Positions 1 through 7,488 are shown, counted from the first letter of the stretch. The stretch: 64,000 bases of DNA from Desulfurivibrio sp. (GCA_003605035.1 QZKJ01000060.1:41660-105659), one strand, 5' to 3'. The notes: generated from the sequence alone by a model not told the origin. Translations and numbers: made by a program.

Positions 1-1068
1 GACGCCAGAATCATCCCCCAGGAAGATGACAGGCTGGTCATGGAAAAACAGCGGCTCAAGAGCGCTGACGACCTGAACCGGCTGGGCAGGAAAAGTTATT
101 CACTGCTCTACGACGCCATCGACCCCTTGGCGCAGATGCGTAAAAATCTGGCGCAGATGACCGAACTTGACCCGGGCGTCGCCGCCCTCTCCGAGGAGGT
201 CGCCGGCCTCACCTATCAGCTGGAGGAAAAACTGACGGCACTGCGTGATTACCTCGATGCCATCACCGACAACCCCCAGGCCCTGGAGACGGTCATGGCC
301 CGCCTTGATGTGCTGCAGCAGCTGAAAAGAAAATACGGCCCTGAACTTGCCGACGTCATCAGCTACGGCAGCAACGCGGCAAGGGAGCTGGAGGAACTGG
401 AGGCCCTGGATGTCCGCCTGGAAAAACTGGCCAGGGAACGGCAAACCATGGAAGAGGCGCTGCTCAAAGCCGCCGGCCAGTTGTCCGGGGCGCGGCGCAA
501 AACAGCGCTGGAACTGGAAGTAACCATCAGAAACGAACTGCAGTCCCTCTGCCTTGACCGCGCTCTGTTTACCATACAATTTGCCGAGGGCGAACCGGAC
601 CTCGCCTCCCTTGGCCGCACCGGTGGCGACCGGCCTGCCTTCATGTTCTCGGCCAATCCCGGGGAGCCGGTCAAACCAATTGCCCAGATCGCCTCAGGCG
701 GTGAGTTATCACGCCTGCTGCTGGCCCTCAAATGCCTGCTGGCCCGCAGGGACCAGGTGGAAACCGTCATCTTTGACGAGGTGGACACCGGCATCAGCGG
801 CAAGGCGGCGGAGTCGGTGGCCAGAAAAATCAAGGAACTGGCCAGCCATCATCAGGTGATCTGCATCACCCATCTGGCCCAGATCGCCTCCTGCGCCCAT
901 GACCATTACCGGGTGAGCAAGCATGTCAGCAATGACCGGACCCACACCGCCATTGTTCTTCTCGATGAAGCGCAGAAAGTGACGGAACTTGCCGGCATGC
1001 TCGACGGTGATTCAGTCACCCCGCGGACCCTGGCCTATGTCACGGAACTGATCAACCGCAACCAATAA
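1..1068 (+). CDS. recN: DNA repair protein RecN, C-terminal part
   Basis: The reading frame is already open at base 1, so only the last ~355 residues of a ~550-residue protein are present. RecN is an SMC-like ATPase in double-strand-break repair. What is visible is the end of the coiled-coil arm (many Leu/Glu/Lys heptads), then the ABC signature (IASGGELSRLLLALK, about bases 685-729) and the Walker B/D-loop stretch (VIFDEVDTGISGKAAE), followed by the switch His in ICITHLAQIAS. This order and wording are typical of RecN rather than SMC or RecF. The gene ends 17 bp before the next gene on the same strand, so the two may be cotranscribed. The start lies outside the window. Confidence 0.95.
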   Translation, partial: DARIIPQEDDRLVMEKQRLKSADDLNRLGRKSYSLLYDAIDPLAQMRKNLAQMTELDPGVAALSEEVAGLTYQLEEKLTALRDYLDAITDNPQALETVMARLDVLQQLKRKYGPELADVISYGSNAARELEELEALDVRLEKLARERQTMEEALLKAAGQLSGARRKTALELEVTIRNELQSLCLDRALFTIQFAEGEPDLASLGRTGGDRPAFMFSANPGEPVKPIAQIASGGELSRLLLALKCLLARRDQVETVIFDEVDTGISGKAAESVARKIKELASHHQVICITHLAQIASCAHDHYRVSKHVSNDRTHTAIVLLDEAQKVTELAGMLDGDSVTPRTLAYVTELINRNQ

Positions 1069-1085
1069 CCGGATTTTTCACAGCA

Positions 1086-2099
1086 ATGGACAAGCAAGCG
1101 ACGGCGATCGCCCTCTTTTCCGGCGGTCTGGACAGCATCCTGGCCTGCCGGGTGGTGGCGGCCCAGGGAGTCAGGGTCAGGGCCATCAAATTCGTCACCC
1201 CCTTTTTCGACCACGACCTGCTTGCCGCAACAGGGCAATACAGTAAAAAAATCAAAGAAAAATATGATATCGAGGTCGACATCAGAGATATCACCGATCC
1301 CTATCTCGACATGCTGCACGATCCGCCCCACGGTTTCGGCAAGCACTTCAATCCCTGCATCGACTGCAAGATCCTCATGCTCAGCGAGGCCAGAAAACTG
1401 CTGGCCGAGCATCATGCCTCGCTGATCATCACCGGCGAGGTGGTCGGCCAGCGGCCCATGTCACAACGCAAGGATACCCTGCGCGTCATTGAACGCGACA
1501 GCGGCACCGATTCTCTGCTGCTGCGGCCCCTCTGCGCCAGGAGCCAGAAACCGACTGCAGCCGAACTCTCCGGCATCATCGACCGGGAGAGGCTGCCGTA
1601 TTGCAGCGGCCGGGGCAGAGCAAAACAGATCGAACTGGCCGCCTCCTTCGGCATAAGCGACTACCCGAATCCGGCCGGCGGCTGCGTGCTGACCGACCCC
1701 AATCTGGCCAGGCGGGTCAGGATGCTCTACCGGCAGAAAGGCCTGGTCAACCGGGACAATGTCCTTTTCCTGCTGGTCGGCCGGCAGTTCAGACTGCCCC
1801 ATGGCGGCTGGCTCGCCATCGGCCGCAGTCAGGAAGAAAACGCCGTGGTCCAGCAGCTTCGCCGGCCGGGGGATCTGCTTTTAACGCTTACCGACCGGCC
1901 AGGCCCCACCGCCCTGCTGCGTTATGCGGCTCACCCCGAGGATATCAACCTCAGCGCGGCGCTGGTTGTCCGCTACGGCAGGAAAATCCCCGGCGGTCCG
2001 CTGGCAGCAGAGGTACAAGTGAGCCGGGATCAGCAGGTTACCTTGCTGCGCACCCCTCCCCTGCCTGACGAACAACTTGCCGGCTTAACCATTATTTAA
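1086..2099 (+). CDS. PP-loop ATPase, MnmA/ThiI-like tRNA-thiolation family
   Basis: A 337-residue cytosolic protein. The N-terminus carries the PP-loop ATP-pyrophosphatase signature (ALFSGGLDSILACRV, residues ~9-23) used to adenylate tRNA bases or related substrates. A CIDCK motif near residue 97 and a Cys in PNPAGGCVL near residue 200 could be the catalytic and persulfide cysteines of a sulfur transferase. The sequence resembles the MnmA-like/ThiI-like proteins of delta-proteobacteria, but it is shorter and differs from canonical MnmA at the C-terminus, so no gene symbol is given. It starts 17 bp after recN. A tRNA gene follows, which fits a tRNA-modification role but does not prove it. Confidence 0.7.
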   Translation: MDKQATAIALFSGGLDSILACRVVAAQGVRVRAIKFVTPFFDHDLLAATGQYSKKIKEKYDIEVDIRDITDPYLDMLHDPPHGFGKHFNPCIDCKILMLSEARKLLAEHHASLIITGEVVGQRPMSQRKDTLRVIERDSGTDSLLLRPLCARSQKPTAAELSGIIDRERLPYCSGRGRAKQIELAASFGISDYPNPAGGCVLTDPNLARRVRMLYRQKGLVNRDNVLFLLVGRQFRLPHGGWLAIGRSQEENAVVQQLRRPGDLLLTLTDRPGPTALLRYAAHPEDINLSAALVVRYGRKIPGGPLAAEVQVSRDQQVTLLRTPPLPDEQLAGLTII

Positions 2100-2110
2100 T
2101 AAGAGAAATC

Positions 2111-2140
2111 TTGACACCCTGTGCTCCAATTTGCTAAAAG
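2111..2140 (+). promoter_or_regulatory. Sigma-70 type promoter for tRNA-Thr
   Basis: A perfect TTGACA (2111-2116) is followed 18 bp later by TAAAAG (2135-2140, 4 of 6 matches to TATAAT), placing a start site about 7 bp before the tRNA. It is read by inspection only; the -10 is weak. Confidence 0.5.
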
Positions 2141-2153
2141 ACGGCAACCTGAG

Positions 2154-2229
2154 GCCACCTTAGCTCAGTTGGTAGAGCATCGGATTCGTAACCCGAAGGC
2201 CGCCGGTTCGATCCCGGCAGGTGGCTCCA
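2154..2229 (+). tRNA. tRNA-Thr, anticodon CGT
   Basis: The cloverleaf can be drawn fully. The acceptor stem is GCCACCT with AGGTGGC (7 bp), the D-stem GCTC/GAGC, and the anticodon loop TTCGTAA with CGT at 2187-2189. The T-arm is GCCGG-TTCGATC-CCGGC. The 3' CCA is encoded (2227-2229). The anticodon stem has one mismatch at its loop end (A-C). The gene lies at the boundary between the conserved GC-rich block and the AT-rich island to its right, a common integration position for mobile DNA. I could not find a second copy of the tRNA 3' end in the island. Confidence 0.95.
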
Positions 2230-2320
2230 TTCGTAAAATCAACAAGTTATGATACAAGTATAAAGCAGCTTTTATGGGCAATATTCTTTATTTCCCCACA
2301 TCTTTCCCCACACTCCAAAC

Positions 2321-2353
2321 ACAAAAAAGCGGCACCCACTTAGTGGATACCGC
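2321..2353 (-). terminator. Intrinsic terminator of the TAC operon
   Basis: On the minus strand an imperfect hairpin (GCGGCACCCACT with AGTGGATACCGC, two C-A mismatches) is followed by a run of six T. It lies ~150 bp past the stop of the chaperone gene and faces the right way to end that operon. A near-identical hairpin ends the other minus-strand gene pair at 3972-4010. Confidence 0.6.
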
Positions 2354-2501
2354 CTTCATGTGTGACTGAATGTCGCAGATTGATTTTTTACGACTTACAT
2401 ATACCGCAAGGTTTATACCCGGCGCTGATAGCTGCGTTTCTGTCTTGAAAATTCACGGTACAGTTTCGGCAATCGTAATATTTGCAACCAACCTAGACAA
2501 A

Positions 2502-2993
2502 TCAACTATCCTTAGAAACTGAAGATGTTTTTTTAACTCTTACTTTCTTCGGCTTCCTAATGGACTCTTTTTTTGAATCATTCGTAACTGCCTTTCGATC
2601 CGCATAGTCTAGAAGAAAGGAGTATGTTGGCAATGTGTAACAAGGCCATGGACCTCGGGATGTAATTGTTATCAAGAACTCTCTGGCAGCAGCGTATATG
2701 ATGGACGCCCCATTTATTTTTAGCAACTTTTCTTTATCTGGCCAGTCATCAGCTACTGAAAACATCCCTATCGCAACTAAATGTATGATATAAGGAATAG
2801 GTTTTTCTTCGTTTTTTGGTTCGACAAAAATATTAATTGCGAGTTGAAAATTATTAGGCTTATCTGTTTCCTGAAGTTCCGACTGGACCAAGGGAAAAGT
2901 TACTTCATCAGTTTCTGAACCAACATATTCCGGATCTGCAGTAACCGAAACGTGAGGGAAGAAATAATGATCAAGACGCAATGGCGTATTCAT
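2502..2993 (-). CDS. SecB-like chaperone of a toxin-antitoxin-chaperone operon
   Basis: A 163-residue protein with the SecB fold signature. The segment around residues 75-125 (GMFSVADDW... NGASIIYAAAREFLITITSRGPWP... LPTYSF) lines up with the conserved GIFSI... NILFPYAREC... SRGTFPQLNLAPVNF of SecB. It has a basic Lys/Arg tail instead of the usual acidic C-terminal SecA-binding tail. In TAC systems (for example HigB1-HigA1-Rv1957 of Mycobacterium tuberculosis) such SecB-like proteins bind a C-terminal tail of the antitoxin and protect it. The start codon lies inside the upstream antitoxin gene (23 bp overlap), which implies translational coupling. It is the last gene of a minus-strand operon. 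The base composition is AT-rich relative to the flanking core genes. Confidence 0.82.
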   Translation of the reverse strand: MNTPLRLDHYFFPHVSVTADPEYVGSETDEVTFPLVQSELQETDKPNNFQLAINIFVEPKNEEKPIPYIIHLVAIGMFSVADDWPDKEKLLKINGASIIYAAAREFLITITSRGPWPCYTLPTYSFLLDYADRKAVTNDSKKESIRKPKKVRVKKTSSVSKDS

Positions 2994-3387
2994 TGGAATT
3001 TTCCTTCAGTGAATTTGAGTTGGTTTCTGAATGATCTGTTGCGGCCCAACGGCCTACCTGCTCAGGGCGCTGCCGCTTACCGTCTCCTCCCCTAATCACT
3101 CTGTACCATGCTACATTTTCCTCTTGAGGAATAATCTGTATTTCCAAACCACCATCAAGGGCTCTCGTAAGCTTGACCATGGTTTCTATTGTAAAATTTG
3201 CATCTCCTCGCAAAACCTTGGTAATATAGGCTTGGCTTGTACCAAGTTTGTCGGCAAATTGTTTTTTGGAAATATCTTTCTTTTTTAAAAGTCGATAAAG
3301 TTGATTAGTGAATTTGAGGATTGTTTCTTGGGTCCAGTAGGAATCAGTCTTTTGGGCCTCATTAAACAAATCGTCAAAAGTTTTCAT
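2971..3387 (-). CDS. higA: HigA-type antitoxin (XRE HTH) with C-terminal extension
   Basis: A 138-residue protein. Residues ~35-95 form a helix-turn-helix of the XRE/HigA type (ISKKQFADKLGTSQAYITKVL, TIETMVKLTRALDGGLEIQI). About 45 residues follow that ordinary HigA antitoxins lack, beginning EENVAWYRVIRGGDG and containing further Trp and Arg residues. In TAC systems this position holds the chaperone-addiction (ChAD) segment recognised by the SecB-like partner; that assignment here is inference from position and length. A good ribosome-binding site (GGAGG, 7 nt from ATG) precedes it. The toxin gene ends 15 bp upstream and the chaperone gene overlaps its 3' end. The protein probably also represses the operon. 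Confidence 0.85.
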   Translation of the reverse strand: MKTFDDLFNEAQKTDSYWTQETILKFTNQLYRLLKKKDISKKQFADKLGTSQAYITKVLRGDANFTIETMVKLTRALDGGLEIQIIPQEENVAWYRVIRGGDGKRQRPEQVGRWAATDHSETNSNSLKENSNEYAIAS

Positions 3388-3402
3388 AGTGTCGCCTCCC
3401 GA

Positions 3403-3807
3403 TCAGTCTCCATATTCGATATCACCATTTTTTTTATCATGGAAATATTTTTTCCGTAGACTTATCGCCCTCTCCTTTTGGATTTTTGGTGTTGTATTGG
3501 TCTGTTTTAAAAAGACTCCGGTGCAAACAATTAGTTTTCCTTCATCATAAAACCATAACACTCTAAATCTTCCTGATCTGAACTCCCAAATCTCATTGTT
3601 TTTGTCGATCTGGTGAGAAATTCGGTCGTTAAATTGTTGAGGTCCTTCTTGGCTTGTCTGACAAAAGATAGCCAGTAGCCTATCTCTGTATTTAACCATA
3701 TTGTGTTGCACATTTGACAGAAAATCAGATAGTTGACAGTTCCCGCTGTTATCACACACAGCATACACCCTCCACTTGTCATCTCGTATTTTCTTTAGGC
3801 GCATCAC
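3403..3807 (-). CDS. higB: HigB/Gp49-family toxin (putative mRNA interferase)
   Basis: A 134-residue protein of the RelE/HigB superfamily, Gp49-like branch. The core IWEFRSGRFRVLWFYDEGKLIVCTGVFLKQTN is characteristic, and is followed by a Lys-rich helix (ALSLRKKYF-like). Members cleave ribosome-bound mRNA. It is the first gene of the operon, toxin first then antitoxin, as in higBA loci. The start can be GTG at 3807 or ATG at 3804. No clear ribosome-binding site precedes it, and an imperfect palindrome abuts the start codon, so the transcript may have a very short leader. Confidence 0.85.
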   Translation of the reverse strand: MMRLKKIRDDKWRVYAVCDNSGNCQLSDFLSNVQHNMVKYRDRLLAIFCQTSQEGPQQFNDRISHQIDKNNEIWEFRSGRFRVLWFYDEGKLIVCTGVFLKQTNTTPKIQKERAISLRKKYFHDKKNGDIEYGD

Positions 3808-3823
3808 TTAACTTATAGGTTAA
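3808..3823. promoter_or_regulatory. Candidate HigA operator abutting the toxin start
   Basis: TTAACTTATAGGTTAA is a near-perfect 16 bp palindrome (TTAAC-Y-TATA-R-GTTAA) ending one base before the toxin start codon. Upstream on the minus strand lie two copies of TTGACAA 12 bp apart. The distal one is spaced 17 bp from TAACCT inside the palindrome, so a repressor bound here would cover the -10. Autoregulation by HigA is known for the family; this exact site is inference. Confidence 0.45.
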
Positions 3824-3971
3824 TTGTTGTCAAGATGTTTGTCAAATATCTTTGCGAGATTTTTTAAAAATCAAATTTAAAAAGAATATCCCATCAACCG
3901 TATTTTTTTGTATTACTACCCCCAATACATTATTATGCAAGGATAAGTTTTGTGATAGGAAAAAATTTAGG

Positions 3972-4010
3972 CACAAAAAAAGCGGTACCCACTCCCAGGT
4001 GGATACCGCT
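3972..4010 (-). terminator. Intrinsic terminator of the small Cys-protein genes
   Basis: On the minus strand a 12 bp stem (AGCGGTACCCAC with GTGGATACCGCT, one mismatch) and 6 nt loop are followed by seven T. It lies just past the stop of the gene at 4066-4455. The stem sequence is nearly the same as the terminator at 2321-2353. Confidence 0.7.
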
Positions 4011-4065
4011 TGGTCTACTCATAAAAAAATGCTTTAAAGTGATCTGCTCATCCTGGCATTTGGTT

Positions 4066-4455
4066 TCAGCGCCGTACACACTTGAATGTGATATATTCAA
4101 CATCCATTTCCTCATATTCACCATTTTCATTTTTGTGAAAAAATTCGGGCTGCGTGGCGGCATTTAGCGCCCATGAAAGGGCACCCCCGCCCTTTGATTT
4201 AGTGTTTACCCAGCACCGTCCTTTTCCTTCGTTGTACTCGCTAACTTCGCTGTAGCACTCCTTAACCGTATACAATTTCCCTTCATCGCCTTTTACAGCA
4301 TCTACCGTGATAAATTTGCATGACTCGATAACAAAACCAGTACAGACCTCTCCCTCTATTTTTCCAACAGCACAGTATTCGGCACGGATGGATATCGGCG
4401 CAAGAATAAAAAAAGTGACTAAGACAAGTATATAATTATTGTTCAGATTATTCAT
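4066..4455 (-). CDS. Small secreted protein of unknown function
   Basis: A 129-residue protein I do not recognise. It starts with a clear Sec signal peptide (NNNYILVLVTFFILAPISIRA, cleavage probably after residue ~25 before EYCAVG). The mature part of about 100 residues is polar, with six cysteines and a C-terminal FKCVRR, which suggests a disulfide-stabilised periplasmic or exported protein. It is transcribed with the gene at 4470-4739, 14 bp upstream, whose product is also Cys-containing. AT-rich composition and position in the island suggest acquisition. Confidence 0.6.
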   Translation of the reverse strand: MNNLNNNYILVLVTFFILAPISIRAEYCAVGKIEGEVCTGFVIESCKFITVDAVKGDEGKLYTVKECYSEVSEYNEGKGRCWVNTKSKGGGALSWALNAATQPEFFHKNENGEYEEMDVEYITFKCVRR

Positions 4456-4469
4456 CGCTTACTCCTTTA

Positions 4470-4739
4470 TTATCTTGGGTAAAGTCTATAGCACGCAACC
4501 TGAATATATTTCGCGCCCCAAGGGCTTGAAACATCCTTCCCATATTTCAGTACGCATTCTCCGGCAGTTTTTATACCGATAACCGGTGTTTTCTTCTCTA
4601 CTGCAGGATTACTCGGAAATTTTTTACGACACTTTCTCATCACCTCAAAGGCAGCCGGGTCGTTTTTTACTCCTGGCATTTCGTCTAAAATGCATTCATA
4701 AAAATGTCTGAGGTGGCTCATTTTGTCTGGACAGATCAA
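4470..4739 (-). CDS. Small protein with two C-x20-C repeats
   Basis: An 89-residue protein with no function I can name. It contains two copies of one module: ECILDEMPG... to RKCRKKFP, and ECVLKYGKD... to ACYRLYP. In both copies the two cysteines are exactly 20 residues apart and are followed by an aromatic-Pro ending. It therefore looks like an internally duplicated four-cysteine protein. The first Met or the Met at residue 6 (MSHLRHF) could be the start; the second is more likely because the sequence before it adjoins the IS end. There is no signal peptide, although the partner gene 14 bp downstream has one. Confidence 0.55.
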   Translation of the reverse strand: MICPDKMSHLRHFYECILDEMPGVKNDPAAFEVMRKCRKKFPSNPAVEKKTPVIGIKTAGECVLKYGKDVSSPWGAKYIQVACYRLYPR

Positions 4740-4885
4740 CGTCGTTTATAAGTGGATTGCCGCTCCGGTTCCTTGTGAACTCCCAAGCAAGCCATAACAA
4801 AAGCCTAATCGGAGAATGGGCCCTCCAGTTTGCTCGTCGGAGGGTCAGGGTATTGTTATGGCGGGTTTCATGAGAGAAACCTTAC

Positions 4886-5713
4886 TCAGGCAGCCTCCTT
4901 ATGTTCCAATGTGCTCCAGTAAACCTCATCTGGTGTTTTCCGCTCAAGATTCTGGTGCCAGCGCCGCTGATTGTAGAAGTCGAAGTACTCCTTGAGAGAC
5001 TTCCTGGCTATGGAAATTGAATCGTAGGCTTTGAGATAGACCTCCTCATATTTAACGCTTTTCCAAAGTCTTTCAATGAAAACATTGTCTACCCAGCGAC
5101 CGCGGCCATCCATGCTGATGCGAATGTCATGCTCTTTTAGCATTTTTGTAAAAGAATCGGAGGTAAACTGGCTGCCCTGGTCGGAATTGAAGATTTCAGG
5201 GGGGCCGTATTTGCTTATCGCCTCCTCCAACGCCTCGAGACAAAATGACGTATCCAGGGTATTTGATAACCGCCAGGAAAGCACCTTGCGGCTGGCCCAG
5301 TCCATGATGGCAACCAGATAGACAAATCCCTGTGCCAGCGGAAGATAGGTTATGTCCGTTGCCCATACCTGGTTGGCCCTGTCTATTGTCTTGCCGCGCA
5401 GCAGGTAGGGATAGACCTTGTGCCCTGGGTGTGGCTTGGAAAGGCGAGGTTTTCGATATAAAGCCTCAATACCCATTTTCTTCATGAAGCGGCTCACCTG
5501 GTCTCGGCTGAGATAAAAGCCGTTATCTTCCAGTTCATCACGAATCCGGCGGCTTCCATAGAATGGATAGCGAAGATGGATTTCGTCGATGAGGGACATG
5601 ATATCCAGATCCTCTTTCCTGATCGGCACAGGCTGATAGTAGATGCTTGACCGCGACAGGTCGAGGATTTGGCATTGCCGGACTACCGGCACCTTATGGG
5701 TCTTGTTTATCAT
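4886..5713 (-). CDS. IS3-family transposase OrfB (DDE integrase core)
   Basis: A 275-residue catalytic subunit. It contains an HTH_21-like region (LRYPFYGSRRIRDEL) and the rve integrase core with its acidic triad: WATDITYLP (first D), FNSDQGSQFTS (second D) and FIERLWKSVKYEEVY (E), then the C-terminal FYNQRRWHQNL and TPDEVY. The length is normal for IS3 OrfB. The protein is normally made as an OrfAB fusion by -1 frameshifting; here the orfA frame is broken, so the fusion cannot be made even though this ORF is intact. Confidence 0.95.
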   Translation of the reverse strand: MINKTHKVPVVRQCQILDLSRSSIYYQPVPIRKEDLDIMSLIDEIHLRYPFYGSRRIRDELEDNGFYLSRDQVSRFMKKMGIEALYRKPRLSKPHPGHKVYPYLLRGKTIDRANQVWATDITYLPLAQGFVYLVAIMDWASRKVLSWRLSNTLDTSFCLEALEEAISKYGPPEIFNSDQGSQFTSDSFTKMLKEHDIRISMDGRGRWVDNVFIERLWKSVKYEEVYLKAYDSISIARKSLKEYFDFYNQRRWHQNLERKTPDEVYWSTLEHKEAA

Positions 5714-6013
5714 CTTTTGGCGCTCGGATCGTTTATGCGCCCGAGCGCTTTGGATAAAAAATCGTTTTCCATGGTGAGCTGGCCTATCTTGGCATGTAAT
5801 TGCTCATCGCTTGACCCTTGTTGGGCATTCTTGCCGTTGCTGAAGACATGGTCAGCGTTTTACAGGAGTTGTTTTTTCCAATCCGCTATCTGATTGGGGT
5901 GAACATCAAATCGTTGAGACAGTTCTGCCAGAGTCTGCTCATTTTTTTATCGCTTCTATGTCCACCTTGGCCTTGAATGCTGGCGAGTGATTTCTGCGGG
6001 GTCGTTTTGCCAT
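5710..6013 (-). pseudogene. IS3 transposase OrfA, frameshifted and nonsense-mutated
   Basis: The conceptual product begins MAKRPRRNHSPAFKAKVDIE and continues with an IS3-type HTH (QTLAELSQRFDVHPNQIADW) and a Leu-rich helix. The segment is 304 bp, one base more than a multiple of three. An extra A in the A7 run (T run at 5942-5948 on the plus strand) shifts the frame after AIKK into a stop. Further on, the codon after QLL is TAA where GAA is expected. Two independent lesions mean the gene is dead rather than mis-sequenced. The original frame overlaps orfB by ATGA. Confidence 0.85.
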
Positions 6014-6341
6014 GTTATGCTCCTTTCTGTTTCGAAAATGTTAACAGATTGGAGCGGCTTTTTCACTTATCTCCCTGTACAGTTTTTCCAGCCAGCTCTG
6101 TTTTGATTGCTCCCTGAGTCTGGAGAGGGGGAGCAGCCAGTTCCTTCAGACTTTCCTCGTCATACCGCCATTGATGTTGCAACCCGCGTCCGCCACATCC
6201 CTGCCTGCCCTGTTGAAAAAAAAATTGAAAAAAATCCGTGAAAAAAATCCCCGGTCACCCAATAATTGTATTATGTTCATATATAGTTATGTGTTGTGGT
6301 TGACATCTTATCATCATCAAAACTTGAAGGACTCGGAAGCC

Positions 6342-6461
6342 ATGAGCAAAGCACAGGACAGCAAAAAGGAAAGCAAAAAGAAACCGGCAAAAACCATAAA
6401 AGAGAAAAAAATGGCCAAAAAGGTCAAAAAAGAAGAGAAAAAAGGCATCGGCGGCTCGTGA
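6342..6461 (+). CDS. Lys-rich 39-residue protein
   Basis: A 39-codon ORF coding for about 18 lysines with Ala, Glu and Ser, in the style of a histone-H1-like tail (KKESKKKPAKTIKEKKMAK...). A purine-rich stretch (GAAGG, 11 nt before ATG) could serve as ribosome-binding site. The run of A-rich codons might also arise by chance in A-rich DNA, so coding status is uncertain. The 270 bp before it (6071-6341) hold the IS end and A-rich DNA with nothing recognisable. Confidence 0.4.
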   Translation: MSKAQDSKKESKKKPAKTIKEKKMAKKVKKEEKKGIGGS

Positions 6462-6570
6462 AACCAGACACCTGGTGAGTTGCCACGGGAAGGCAGGCAA
6501 CATGACGGCCCGGCGCAGCCGGGACTGATGGCGGTGATCGTGCCAATGGCCGGCAGGGGAAAGAAAATTC

Positions 6571-7485
6571 ATGAAAAAAATGGTAGCAAAAGAGGGAATG
6601 AGTCTTCTTTCGTTTTTGACCGAATGCGGGTATTCGAAAAAAAAGGTGAAACAGCTGGTCAAGCATCGGGCGGTCCTGGTCAGCTTCATGACGGCCAAAC
6701 GGCATGATCACCCCCTGTTGCCGGGTGATGAGGTTATCGTTAAGACGGAAAAGGAGATGAGCCAGGAGGGCCACCAGTGTCCCGGTCTGGAGATTGTCTA
6801 TGAGGATGAGGATGTTATTGTCATCAACAAACCGGCCGGGCTGTTGACCATTGCCACGGAAAAGGAAAAAATCAGAACCGCCTATTACAAACTCACCGCC
6901 TATCTCCGGGAACGGAGCGGCTCCCGGGAGCAACGGATCTTCATTGTCCACCGACTGGACCGCGACACCTCCGGCCTGCTGGTATTTGCCAAAAACGAAA
7001 GCGCCCAGCGGACGCTGCAGGATAACTGGCCGGCGGTTGACAAAAAATATGCCGCCATTGTCGAGGGCGTCCCCAAAGAAAAGACAGGACAGGTGGCCAG
7101 CCACCTGCGTGAGGCAAAATCCTTGCGGGTCTATTCGGTCCGGGACAGCGATGAGGAGAGCAGATACTCGGTGACCAGCTATGAGGTGATGAAGGAGGGC
7201 AGCGACTGCGCCCTTCTCGACATCGCTCTGGAGACCGGCAGAAAAAACCAGATCCGGGTGCACATGGCAGACATCGGCCATCCGGTGGTGGGTGACAAGA
7301 AATACGGGGCCAAGACCGACCCCCTGGGACGTCTTGGCCTGCACGCCTATCACCTGGCTTTTGACCACCCGACCATGGGCAAACGTCTGGAGTTTCAGAT
7401 CAAAATGCCCGGCAAATTCTCCATGCTCTTTCCGAAAAAATCAGAAAGCAATGGTGATGCCCCCAAAAGCCCTGCAGCAATTTAA
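6571..7485 (+). CDS. RluA-family pseudouridine synthase
   Basis: A 304-residue RNA-modifying enzyme that isomerises uridine to pseudouridine in rRNA or tRNA. An S4-like RNA-binding region (residues ~9-60, KKKVKQLVKHRAVLV) precedes the catalytic domain. The invariant HRLDRDTSGLLVFAK carries the catalytic Asp. Further family blocks are VYEDEDVIVINKPAGLLTI and ETGRKNQIRVHMADIGHPVVGDKKYG. The sequence shows the family but not which base is modified, so RluC, RluD or another paralog cannot be told apart. GGGGA lies about 9 nt before ATG. Initiator tRNA follows 44 bp downstream. Confidence 0.9.
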   Translation: MKKMVAKEGMSLLSFLTECGYSKKKVKQLVKHRAVLVSFMTAKRHDHPLLPGDEVIVKTEKEMSQEGHQCPGLEIVYEDEDVIVINKPAGLLTIATEKEKIRTAYYKLTAYLRERSGSREQRIFIVHRLDRDTSGLLVFAKNESAQRTLQDNWPAVDKKYAAIVEGVPKEKTGQVASHLREAKSLRVYSVRDSDEESRYSVTSYEVMKEGSDCALLDIALETGRKNQIRVHMADIGHPVVGDKKYGAKTDPLGRLGLHAYHLAFDHPTMGKRLEFQIKMPGKFSMLFPKKSESNGDAPKSPAAI

Positions 7486-7488
7486 CGC

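Larger units (their letters stand above)
4748..6070 (-). mobile_element. IS3-family insertion sequence, inactive
   Basis: About 1.35 kb with the IS3 layout: orfA then orfB on the minus strand, overlapping by ATGA. Imperfect terminal inverted repeats can be seen: ATAAGTG-n4-GCCGCTCC (4748-4766) against the reverse complement of 6051-6070 (ATAAGTG-n5-GCCGCTCC). The exact outer ends are unclear; the right end probably reaches TGTACA near 6076-6081. Between orfB and the left end lie a perfect 10 bp inverted repeat (GCCATAACAA 4791-4800, TTGTTATGGC 4854-4863) and a smaller inner hairpin, likely a terminator. No target-site duplication was found. orfA carries two disabling mutations. Confidence 0.85.

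Noticed and set aside
2154..6341. Integrated element with direct att repeats at tRNA-Thr
   Set aside because: The position and composition fit, but no second copy of the tRNA 3' end and no integrase gene were found.
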